NCBI GenBank assembly: GCA_002449845.1 | Contig: DJXW01000017.1 | Coordinates: forward strand, 5,942-69,941 | Source: Prevotella sp. UBA6994 | GTDB taxonomy: Bacteria; Bacteroidota; Bacteroidia; Bacteroidales; Bacteroidaceae | Direction of reading: 5' to 3' | Length of the DNA stretch: 64,000 nucleotides | Part shown: positions 52,970 to 60,997 of the stretch, in pieces | How the letters are laid out: each line of letters starts with the position of its first letter | Numbering within the stretch: position 1 is the first letter of the stretch | Notes under the pieces: generated by a model | Database searches by the model: none | The model's input: the letters and a program-made list of their open reading frames with translations, nothing else | What the model was told of the DNA's origin: nothing | Made by a program: the position numbers and the translations under genes

Positions 52970-54934
52970 ATGAAATTAGAAATACTTTTAAATAACTGTT
53001 TCGGTATAGGAAAGTTAGAACACTCTTTCGATTTATCAATAGATAATAATACTGTTATGATTTACGCTCCTAATGGAACCATGAAAACATCATTGGCAAG
53101 GACATTTATGTGTTTGGAGAAAAAACACAATGCAGCAGATTTACTTGATGAAACAAAAGTATCTTCATATTCATTCATATTAGATGGAAAAGAGATAGAT
53201 CCCATTCAAGTTTATGTCTATAAAACAGAAAACAACCAAATAGAACAAGATGGCATTTCTATGATAGAGCGAGATAACATACTTTCATTCTTATCATCTC
53301 CTAATGAAGTGCAACATTTCCAAGAAATAATAAAACCACTTGATGACCTATTTTTTAAATTTGATGAAGAATTTAACAAATCTGTAAATCATGGGAATTA
53401 TGTCTTTTTTGAAGAGATACTAAAAGTGTATAAACACCATGGAATTCTTGCTAAATATGATTCTGTCTATGATGCAATAAAGCATGCGAAAGATTTAAGT
53501 ATTTCAAACTGTATTTTTGAAGGAATATTATATGATGAATTATTCGATAAACATTGTGTATCAGCAAAGTATATAAGAGATTATTATGAAGAATTATTAG
53601 ATGCAAATAAAAGGAAAAAAGTAAAGGTAGAAAGTAAAAAACGCTGGAATCGCATTTGCATAATAATTGACACCCATTCATATATCAAAGAAAGAATTAA
53701 TGATTTGGAATCATTAAGACGTGATTATTTACTTTCGTTTATTAACAAAAGACTGAACTCGTTTTTATCTTTCTCAAATCTATATGTCAAGAAAAAAAAG
53801 GAGTTATTTGATATTATTAAAAAAGTAATAGAAAATTCTCAAATCTGGAAACAAATGATTTTAAGATTCAAAAATCGTTTTATAGTACCTTATGATTTAG
53901 AATTAAAGAACATTGCAGAAATTATCCTAAATCATGATACACCTTATGTTAATTATATACACTCAAACTCCACTGAAAACAAAAACTACAAAAGCAAAGA
54001 GTTTTTTCTCAATTTTATAAGTACAGGAGAAAAAAGAGCGTACTACCTCTTACTAAACATGTTTGAAATTGAAAAACGTAAGATTCATAAAGAAAAACAA
54101 ATTATAGTTATAGATGATATAGCGGAATCGTTTGATTACCAAAACAAATATGCAATTATAGAATACCTTGCAGACTTGAAAGAATGTAAGAACTTTATAC
54201 TGATAATCCTGACTCATAACTTCGATTTCTATAGGACTGTTCATTCTAGGCTTAATGTTTCTAACATATTCATTGCTCACAAAGACAAAGAAAGAAATAT
54301 ATCACTACAAAAAGGATTATATGTAAGGGATATAATCAAAAATATATTAATAAAAAACATAGATAAATCCAAATTTATAATCGCATTAATACCATTTGTT
54401 AGAAATATTGTAGAATATACAAAAGGAGATAAGTCTCAAGAGTATATAAAACTAACATCTTATTTGCATGTTATGTCTGAGACACCGACATTAACGATGA
54501 CAGAATTAGTGAGGATTTTCTATGCAAATATCTATTTAACTAATAAAACATCAATTAATTATACAAGTCAAAAATACTTAGGCTGTTTGTTTAACGAAGC
54601 AGAAGAAGTATTTAAATCTAACGACATTATTGCGATTGAGAACAAATTAGTTTTATCTATAGCAATAAGAATAAAAGCAGAATTATTTATGAAACAGAAA
54701 TTGATTGACATGAAAGAGATTCCCCAAGAATATCGCATAAATCAGACAAAATTCTTATTTGAAAAATATCGAGCAGCTTATCCTGCAAAAGAGAAAGAAT
54801 GCGTGATTCTTAGGAAAGTACTGATGATGACTTCAGAAATTATACACATAAACAATTTTATGTTTGAACCAATCATCGATATATCGTTGGAAGAATTTAA
54901 AAAATTGTATGAAGAAATAAAATCTCTTGAATGA
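52970..54934 (+). CDS. ABC/SMC-type ATPase, AAA_13 (RloC/PrrC-like) class
   Basis: 654 residues. Walker A in IYAPNGTMKTSLA (K39; a Met replaces the usual Gly before Lys), a long helical insertion (about 110-340), ABC-type signature FISTGEKRAYYLL (351-357), Walker B IIVIDDIAESFDYQNKY (D382, D383) and H-loop LTHNFDF (H416). The C-terminal 230 residues are helical and unrecognised; no HNH, HEPN (RxxxxH seen clearly) or TOPRIM motif was found. ATPases of this build occur in phage-defence systems and DNA repair. Very AT-rich DNA. Overlap-range spacing with the kinase gene implies one transcript. Confidence 0.8.
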   Translation: MKLEILLNNCFGIGKLEHSFDLSIDNNTVMIYAPNGTMKTSLARTFMCLEKKHNAADLLDETKVSSYSFILDGKEIDPIQVYVYKTENNQIEQDGISMIERDNILSFLSSPNEVQHFQEIIKPLDDLFFKFDEEFNKSVNHGNYVFFEEILKVYKHHGILAKYDSVYDAIKHAKDLSISNCIFEGILYDELFDKHCVSAKYIRDYYEELLDANKRKKVKVESKKRWNRICIIIDTHSYIKERINDLESLRRDYLLSFINKRLNSFLSFSNLYVKKKKELFDIIKKVIENSQIWKQMILRFKNRFIVPYDLELKNIAEIILNHDTPYVNYIHSNSTENKNYKSKEFFLNFISTGEKRAYYLLLNMFEIEKRKIHKEKQIIVIDDIAESFDYQNKYAIIEYLADLKECKNFILIILTHNFDFYRTVHSRLNVSNIFIAHKDKERNISLQKGLYVRDIIKNILIKNIDKSKFIIALIPFVRNIVEYTKGDKSQEYIKLTSYLHVMSETPTLTMTELVRIFYANIYLTNKTSINYTSQKYLGCLFNEAEEVFKSNDIIAIENKLVLSIAIRIKAELFMKQKLIDMKEIPQEYRINQTKFLFEKYRAAYPAKEKECVILRKVLMMTSEIIHINNFMFEPIIDISLEEFKKLYEEIKSLE

Positions 54935-54973
54935 ACTTATGTTTTAAAAAAGAGATGAAAAAAATCATGAACA

Positions 54974-56365
54974 ATGTCAACACTACAAATAATCCTTTAC
55001 GCCTATATAGGTATTACATTCATATCGTTCATATTAATTTCTCACAGTATCATCAGTGAATGGCGAAAACATAGGAAATTTGAATGGAAATGGTCATACT
55101 TGTTGATAGGAGTATTCTCTGCTCCTTTATTAGTTTTATTCATCATTGTCTATCCTTTAATATTACTCACTGACGTTTATGTGGCGGGAGGATTTAAGAA
55201 TTATATAATAGAGAAAAAGGAGCAGAAGAAAAAAGAGGCAGAACGGGAAGCATATTGGAAAGAGTATCATCGGATGGAAGACCTATACAAGAAAGGAGAA
55301 TTACAAAGATGGGAACTTCCAAGGAGTTTAGATGGTATCTCTCATTTTGAATTTGATTATGATAGGATTGGAAATTGTAAATGGAAGGACTTTTTCTATA
55401 TTGAGAACGAATACAATGAATGCCTGAATGCTTTCTTCCTAACACATGGCCATGTTATGTTAAAACATGGTATACGTGTATTATATTTACCTCAATTAAT
55501 CAAAGATTTGGGTAATGAGGAAATCATTAAATATCGTTTTCCAGACATTGGGAACACACAGATTACTCTGCCACAAATTGACTCTACATTTTTGATTCAA
55601 CAATTGTCTTATCCTGAAGATTCAAAAAAACTGAAACATGGGTTAATATCATTTCATGGACAAGGAACGAATCGTGGTGCCAAATATGCATGGGGTGATT
55701 ATTTCCCTTTGGACGAAGGGGATGATGCTTCTATATTTGACCAAATCAATAGAATTGCAAAAGAACACTTTGGAAACAACGCAGGGGGGCTATACTCTAC
55801 TGTAGAAAAAAACAACAAAGGCGAGAAAAAGTCTAAAGACTATGCGGACAAGCATTTTTCTTGGGAAATAGACAACTTACTGGAAGAGATAAAAGAGCGC
55901 GTTGATAAACTTGAGCAATATGGATTATCAAAGACCTTACTACTGAAAATCATTCAGGGAGAACCAAAACTCAGTCGTCTCATTGTCACTAAGGATTATC
56001 GCATCATCTTGCCCGACTATGACAACATGGAAATCAAGATGGAACCTTTGAACAAAGCTGTATATCTTCTTTTCCTGAAACATCCTGATGGAATCATCTT
56101 CAAGTATCTTCCCGACTATCGGGAGGAGTTGACAAAAATATATGCCAGCATGAAGCCATACGGCATCAATGAAAGAGTATTGAAAAGCATCGAGGATGTT
56201 ACTAACCCTTGTCTCAATTCCATCAATGAAAAATGTGCTCGAATACGAGGATCATTCGTCTCTCAATTCGACGAAGAACTGGCGAAGAATTATTATATCT
56301 ATGGTCAAAGAGGTGAGCCCAAAAAGATTTCCTTGCCTCAAGAGATGATAGAATGGGAAGAATAA
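54974..56365 (+). CDS. Two-TM protein with a conserved Bacteroidetes C-terminal domain, unknown
   Basis: 463 residues. Two hydrophobic helices (about 5-28 and 41-68), a charged helix (KKEQKKKEAEREAYWKEYHRM), a middle region (about 110-290) and a C-terminal domain: RLIVTKDYRIILPDYDNMEI, then MEPLNKAVYLLFLKHPDGI, FKYLPDYREELTKIYASM and KCARIRGSFVSQFDEELA. The last part looks like a domain I have met in unnamed Bacteroidetes proteins, but I cannot name it. Follows the ATPase by 39 bases, same strand, base composition rising back to that of the chromosome. Confidence 0.7.
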   Translation: MSTLQIILYAYIGITFISFILISHSIISEWRKHRKFEWKWSYLLIGVFSAPLLVLFIIVYPLILLTDVYVAGGFKNYIIEKKEQKKKEAEREAYWKEYHRMEDLYKKGELQRWELPRSLDGISHFEFDYDRIGNCKWKDFFYIENEYNECLNAFFLTHGHVMLKHGIRVLYLPQLIKDLGNEEIIKYRFPDIGNTQITLPQIDSTFLIQQLSYPEDSKKLKHGLISFHGQGTNRGAKYAWGDYFPLDEGDDASIFDQINRIAKEHFGNNAGGLYSTVEKNNKGEKKSKDYADKHFSWEIDNLLEEIKERVDKLEQYGLSKTLLLKIIQGEPKLSRLIVTKDYRIILPDYDNMEIKMEPLNKAVYLLFLKHPDGIIFKYLPDYREELTKIYASMKPYGINERVLKSIEDVTNPCLNSINEKCARIRGSFVSQFDEELAKNYYIYGQRGEPKKISLPQEMIEWEE

Positions 56366-56429
56366 AAAATGCCGTGAGTTTCGTTCCAGACAATAGAATT
56401 TAAGAAAATGCGTGGGAAACACAAAACCA

Positions 56430-57149
56430 CTAATTCATCGTCCTTTTCTCCAAGAAGGTCTTGAAGGAGTCGATGTAGCTCTCTGGCACATGGATAATTT
56501 CATCACCTATATAGATGCAGTCATTACGGTCAACCTTCTTGATTTTGTCAAGGGCTATGATATACGAACGATGTACACGCATGAAATGAGTGGTGGGAAG
56601 CATTCCCTCAACCGCTTTCATGGTCAGGTGGGCAATCAAAGGCTTGGGCTCATCATCGAGGTAAAACATCACATAATCTTTCATTCCACACACATAGACG
56701 ATATGATTGAGCAATATCTGCCGTAGTTCTCCATCCACCTTCACGAACAAGCTGTTTGGCAGAGCATCATCATCAATGCTTGACTGGGTATTTTTCCATT
56801 TCCTGGCTTTCTCCACGGCAACCAGAAACTTATTGTATCGTATGGGTTTCAACAAGAAATCGATCGCACTCACCTCGTAACTCTCAAAGGCATACTCCTT
56901 GAAAGCCGTGGTAAACACAATCTTCGTCTGTTCGGGAACCATACGAGCCAATTCCATTCCGTCCAAGTCTGGCATTTGAATATCCAAGAACAATAAATCC
57001 ACCGATTGACTCTTGATGGCAGCTATCGCCTCCACCGAATCGGTAAAAGACCCAACCAAGGACAAGTCGGGTGTCTTTGACACATACGACTCTAACAGTT
57101 TCACTGCCAATGGTTCATCATCAACGATGATACAAGTTAATGGTTTCAT
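56430..57149 (-). CDS. LytTR-type response regulator
   Basis: 239 residues from MKPLTCIIVDDEPLAVKLLE. Receiver with DD pair at 10-11, D56 (LLFLDIQMP), T and K in VFTTAFKEYAF and FLLKPIRY; C-terminal LytTR DNA-binding domain (about 135-239) with FVKVDGELRQILLNHIVYV, FMRVHRSYIIAL and VDRNDCIYIGDEIIHVPES. ATGA overlap with the kinase stop. It ends convergent with the island gene at 56365. Confidence 0.95.
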   Translation of the reverse strand: MKPLTCIIVDDEPLAVKLLESYVSKTPDLSLVGSFTDSVEAIAAIKSQSVDLLFLDIQMPDLDGMELARMVPEQTKIVFTTAFKEYAFESYEVSAIDFLLKPIRYNKFLVAVEKARKWKNTQSSIDDDALPNSLFVKVDGELRQILLNHIVYVCGMKDYVMFYLDDEPKPLIAHLTMKAVEGMLPTTHFMRVHRSYIIALDKIKKVDRNDCIYIGDEIIHVPESYIDSFKTFLEKRTMN

Positions 57150-58189
57150 ATCTGAATGGTTACTTTTACATGATACATATCCGACTCCGAAGATTGCACC
57201 CATTCGTACCTGTCATGATACATCAGTTCCAATCGTCTTCGGGTATTCTCTATTCCTATTCCGCTCCCACTACGGTCAGAGTCGTTCTTTGGATAGTTGG
57301 TATTGTCGCAAGTAAACACGATTTTGTCTTCATCTTGTACCAACCGAATATCTATCACTGACGGTTTACTGCTGCTCACGCCATGCTTGAATGAGTTTTC
57401 TATCAGTGAGATAAAGAGCAAAGGAGCTATCTCCACGTCTTGCTTCACATCGAAATGAGTGGTTACCACCGTCTTCTCATTACAACGGAGTTTCATCAAG
57501 CTAATATAGTTTTGCATGAACACCACTTCCCCACTGATTGGAACCAACGACTTATTGGTCTCATACATCGCATAGCGCAACAAATCGCTCAACTGGGCAA
57601 TGGCATCTTGTGCCGCATCGGTATCTATCTGCGTCAGACTTGAAATATTGTTGAGGGTATTAAACAGGAAATGAGGGTTTATCTGATTCTTCAACCAAGC
57701 CAATTCAGCCTCGGTATGTTTCGCCTGTTCGTCTTTCAGTTGTTGTTTGATTTCACGTGTACGAATGAAATGACGAGTACCGATGGCAATGGCAGCTACC
57801 ACACAATTGAGAACCAAGAACATCAGTGTACCTGAGTAGAATCCAATCCACATATTGGTGGTCATGTTAGGCATTTCTGGTATATCGTTCCTGAAAAACC
57901 AGATGTAGAAAAAATGGAAGTTGAGTCCCGTTATTAACAACAAGTTGCCAAGCACAAACAACCAATATCGACGCTTGAAGAAAAGATAAGGACCGAAAAG
58001 GTAGTAATTGATGAAATACACACCGATAGGTGCACGAAACAATCCCCAAGCCATCTTTAAAGAGGTAATGGTAGATGTCAAGTCTCGCATACTCAAAAAT
58101 GTTGCCAAAGGCAATGCCAACAAGATGACTGACCACACCGCCAATTGCACAACGAGAAATCCAATATCCTTTTTCTCTATCCTTTTCAT
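57146..58189 (-). CDS. LytS-type membrane histidine kinase
   Basis: 347 residues from the ATG at 58189 (MKRIEKKDIGFLVV); the ATG at 58207 precedes the transcription start. Four membrane helices in the first 150 residues, a short coiled linker, and the His_kinase domain with LKNQINPHFLFNTLNNISSL (phospho-His in NPHFLFN) and HATPase motifs SLIENSFKHGVS and GSGIGIENTRRRLEL. Partner of the LytTR regulator with a 4-base overlap. Sits directly downstream of a TonB-linked receptor gene but is separated from it by a terminator. Confidence 0.95.
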   Translation of the reverse strand: MKRIEKKDIGFLVVQLAVWSVILLALPLATFLSMRDLTSTITSLKMAWGLFRAPIGVYFINYYLFGPYLFFKRRYWLFVLGNLLLITGLNFHFFYIWFFRNDIPEMPNMTTNMWIGFYSGTLMFLVLNCVVAAIAIGTRHFIRTREIKQQLKDEQAKHTEAELAWLKNQINPHFLFNTLNNISSLTQIDTDAAQDAIAQLSDLLRYAMYETNKSLVPISGEVVFMQNYISLMKLRCNEKTVVTTHFDVKQDVEIAPLLFISLIENSFKHGVSSSKPSVIDIRLVQDEDKIVFTCDNTNYPKNDSDRSGSGIGIENTRRRLELMYHDRYEWVQSSESDMYHVKVTIQI

Positions 58190-58196
58190 TTCCTGC

Positions 58197-58204
58197 AAAA
58201 TTAA
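58197..58204 (-). promoter_or_regulatory. -7 box for the LytS/LytTR operon
   Basis: TAATTTTG followed by C on the minus strand, 7 bases before the ATG at 58189. Confidence 0.65.
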
Positions 58205-58205
58205 C

Positions 58206-58275
58206 AAAAAAAATGAAGATGAAAGATAAGTGAGCCAAATATTATGTTTATCGAGCCTATATCTTATCTTTCATC
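58206..58275 (-). terminator. Terminator of the outer-membrane receptor gene at 58290
   Basis: GATGAAAGATAAG (58218-58230) and its exact inverted copy (58263-58275) form a 13-bp stem; on the minus strand the T-run CATTTTTTTTG follows and leads straight into the kinase promoter. Confidence 0.75.
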
Positions 58276-58289
58276 TACGTAAACATGGT

Positions 58290-60755
58290 CTATTGCTGTA
58301 CGTTTCCTACGTTGTTCAACATCTCACCCTGCGACCTCTGTTCGATATAGTCGTTTTGTATCCTGCTCGTATGTTGTTTCATCTGACGCTTTGTGTTTCC
58401 AAAGGTATAGGTCACGTTCAACGAGACGTTAGCAATAGGAACCTTGATGGTTTGATGACTCAAGAATTGGTTGCCAGAGCTATAGGTTTCCATCTTCAAG
58501 TTTCCACCCTTCGACAGTCCTACCAATCCCATCACTCCCACGTTCAGTTTATCATTGAAGAACGATTTTGAGAGGTTTGCGGTAATCAGATTAAAGCCAT
58601 TGCTCCATCCTTGTAAAGTATAAGACTTGCTAGAAGTCATGACGTAAGCACCCAGCTTCAAGTTCCAAGGCAGAGTCTGTTGCAATCCCAACATCGCATT
58701 GGTTTTCCAACCGCCCATCTTTGCCGACAACGCATTGCTACGCATATCCGTATAGTTGACAGACCCATTCACGAAGAGACGAGTATTCTTGAGAGCCAGC
58801 CAATTGGCATAAACATTCACACCCGTTTGATGGCGTTTCACGATGTTTCCGTATGTAGTATTCAACAAGTTGTTATCGTAGAACGAATAATGCTCTATGG
58901 CATTGTCGGTAAAATTATGATGTACGTTTACGTTGAGCATCAACTTGGTACTAAACATATTATATACCAATGAGATATTGTGTGTCTTCTCCACGTCAAG
59001 GTTGGTATTTCCATACGACAGAGCCGTAGGGTTGCTCTTGTCAACGTAAGGATTCAAGTAACTGATACCTGGGCGAGAAATGCGCATGTTATAGGTCAAC
59101 CCAATGTTGCTGGTTTGTGCTAACGAATAAGAAACACTGGCACTCGGCACCAAGCTACCATAGTTTTTCTTAAAGTTCTCCCCATTTCCAAGTCTGTATT
59201 CCACATCCTGCCAAGTATGCTCATAGCGCAAGCCCGCCTTGGTACCTATCTTTCCCCATTTGCCTTCATATTCCGTATAGCCAGCCAAGATAGAGTTTTT
59301 ATAGACATAATCCATGCTGGAACGCTCATCGTACACCTCTTTCAAATAATATTTCGCATCAGACGTTGCCTTTCTGAACATCACCTTTGCACCCATATTC
59401 AACGTTTGTCCTTTGCCTACGGGCATGGTATAATCCGTTTGGAAAGTATGGTCGGTAGTGTGTTCCTTGCTCAACGAATAGCGGTTTGTCAAATCAACGA
59501 ATGAGGTAGAACCCATATCAAAAGTATTGCGTTGCTCATTCTCTGAAGGACTCACGTTCAATTGGTATGTAAAGGCAATCCACTGCGTTCTTTCCTTGTT
59601 GAAGAATCGTTGGTAGTCGAGGTTTCCGCTAAACGAGGTTCTCGTATTCTTCATGTTCATCTGGTTACCGTAACTGAACGAGTTGCCATAGTTGCCTCCT
59701 CGCATCTGCGTCAACGTATTTCCATCATTCTTCATGTTGAAACGGGTTAGCCCCAGCGTTGCACTGATATTGCTCATGGAATCCAGTTCATAACCAATGC
59801 TGACATTACCCATCGTGAAAGGAATCTTCACCTTCGTTGTTGCTTGCGTCGTGATAATTCCATCCCCATTGTGTTGCTCCATCTCTACCTCCGTAGTACC
59901 TGGTTTTGAATAGTTGATATTGGCATTGGCACTATACGTCAACTTCCCCTGCTGACCACTCACGTACAATCCTCCACCCATGCTCCTATTGCCTATTGAT
60001 GCACGAATGGAACCATTATATCCGTTCAGACTTTGCATAGCTGTAGGGTTGGTCTTGTTCATCACGATATTCAGTACACCTGCTGCTCCCTCTGCGTCAT
60101 ACTTAGCTCCGGGATTGGTAATCACCTCAATGTTTTTCACCACAGATGCGGGCATGTTCTTAAAAACCATCGAAGGATTGGAAGAAAACATGACGTTGGG
60201 CTTGCCGTCAACATACACCTTAAACGATTGCGAACCGTTTACCGAGATGTTATCCTGTCCGTCAACGGTTACCATTGGCACCTTGCGCAACATATCCAAA
60301 ACGGTAGAAACCTTTGCATCGGCATCTTCTGCCACTTCGTAACTCATCTTATCTACCTCCATCTTCACCAAAGGTTTTTGGGCAACAATCTCCACACCTT
60401 TCAATAAGGCGGTGTTCTCCTTAATATAAATAGTATCTAAGTCAACCACCTTTTGATTGCTTAGGACGAAAGACTTCTTCACGTCCAACTTACCAACGCT
60501 ACTTGCCACTAATTCATAGTTGCCCTCCCCTTTCACGTCTTGCTTGAATCGTCCATCAGCATCTGTCAGGAACATGGAAACGGGTTTGGCATTCTTGCCT
60601 TGCTTGCCAGCCTTGAATATACGTATGGTAGCGTATGGCTCACTCTCTTTTAACGTTTCATCCATCAACACTCCCTTTACCGTAGTGGTTTGTCCCATTA
60701 CCGCCGACACAATCATCAGCATGGTTACCATCATCAAAAATCTCACTTGTTTCAT
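58290..60755 (-). CDS. TonB-linked outer-membrane beta-barrel protein with carboxypeptidase-like domain
   Basis: 821 residues. Signal peptide (LMMVTMLMIVSAVMGQ), an N-terminal carboxypeptidase regulatory-like domain (about 22-110, TTTVKGVLMDETLKESEPYAT), a plug domain (EVAEDADAKVSTVLDMLRKVPMVTVDGQDNISVNGS, VITNPGAKYDAEGAAGVLNIVM in part) and a 22-strand barrel of the OMP_b-brl_3 type. These proteins resemble TonB-dependent receptors but often lack a clear TonB box. Ligand unknown. Full -33/-7 promoter upstream. Confidence 0.88.
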   Translation of the reverse strand: MKQVRFLMMVTMLMIVSAVMGQTTTVKGVLMDETLKESEPYATIRIFKAGKQGKNAKPVSMFLTDADGRFKQDVKGEGNYELVASSVGKLDVKKSFVLSNQKVVDLDTIYIKENTALLKGVEIVAQKPLVKMEVDKMSYEVAEDADAKVSTVLDMLRKVPMVTVDGQDNISVNGSQSFKVYVDGKPNVMFSSNPSMVFKNMPASVVKNIEVITNPGAKYDAEGAAGVLNIVMNKTNPTAMQSLNGYNGSIRASIGNRSMGGGLYVSGQQGKLTYSANANINYSKPGTTEVEMEQHNGDGIITTQATTKVKIPFTMGNVSIGYELDSMSNISATLGLTRFNMKNDGNTLTQMRGGNYGNSFSYGNQMNMKNTRTSFSGNLDYQRFFNKERTQWIAFTYQLNVSPSENEQRNTFDMGSTSFVDLTNRYSLSKEHTTDHTFQTDYTMPVGKGQTLNMGAKVMFRKATSDAKYYLKEVYDERSSMDYVYKNSILAGYTEYEGKWGKIGTKAGLRYEHTWQDVEYRLGNGENFKKNYGSLVPSASVSYSLAQTSNIGLTYNMRISRPGISYLNPYVDKSNPTALSYGNTNLDVEKTHNISLVYNMFSTKLMLNVNVHHNFTDNAIEHYSFYDNNLLNTTYGNIVKRHQTGVNVYANWLALKNTRLFVNGSVNYTDMRSNALSAKMGGWKTNAMLGLQQTLPWNLKLGAYVMTSSKSYTLQGWSNGFNLITANLSKSFFNDKLNVGVMGLVGLSKGGNLKMETYSSGNQFLSHQTIKVPIANVSLNVTYTFGNTKRQMKQHTSRIQNDYIEQRSQGEMLNNVGNVQQ

Positions 60756-60785
60756 ATCTTTTTATCTGTTTTATCTTTGATGATG

Positions 60786-60816
60786 CAAAGGTATTACTAA
60801 AATCCATAGCCTCAAA
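60786..60816 (-). promoter_or_regulatory. Full consensus promoter of the receptor at 58290
   Basis: On the minus strand TTTG (60813-60816), 19 bases, TACCTTTG (60786-60793) and C; 30 bases before the start codon. Confidence 0.75.
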
Positions 60817-60965
60817 ATACTTTTCGACGAATCCCCCCATTTCTTTAGACGAATCCTCGTTTCGGTCATGGAAAAAGTAGTTCTTACGTGTACAATAACC
60901 ACATTCAGCCACCATGATTTCACGAATAAATGCACAATCCATTCGTTTATTTAAGTAATCTTTCG

Positions 60966-60973
60966 TAAATTTG
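60966..60973 (+). promoter_or_regulatory. -7 box for the TonB receptor at 60998
   Basis: TAAATTTG followed by C, 24 bases before the ATG. No cobalamin riboswitch-like structure is present in the 240-base interval. Confidence 0.6.
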
Positions 60974-60997
60974 CACTCCTTTTTTAATTAATCAATT

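Noticed and set aside
60820..60997. Cobalamin riboswitch before the BtuB-like receptor
   Set aside because: No B12-box-like core or long structured leader; only a -7 box 24 bases from the ATG.
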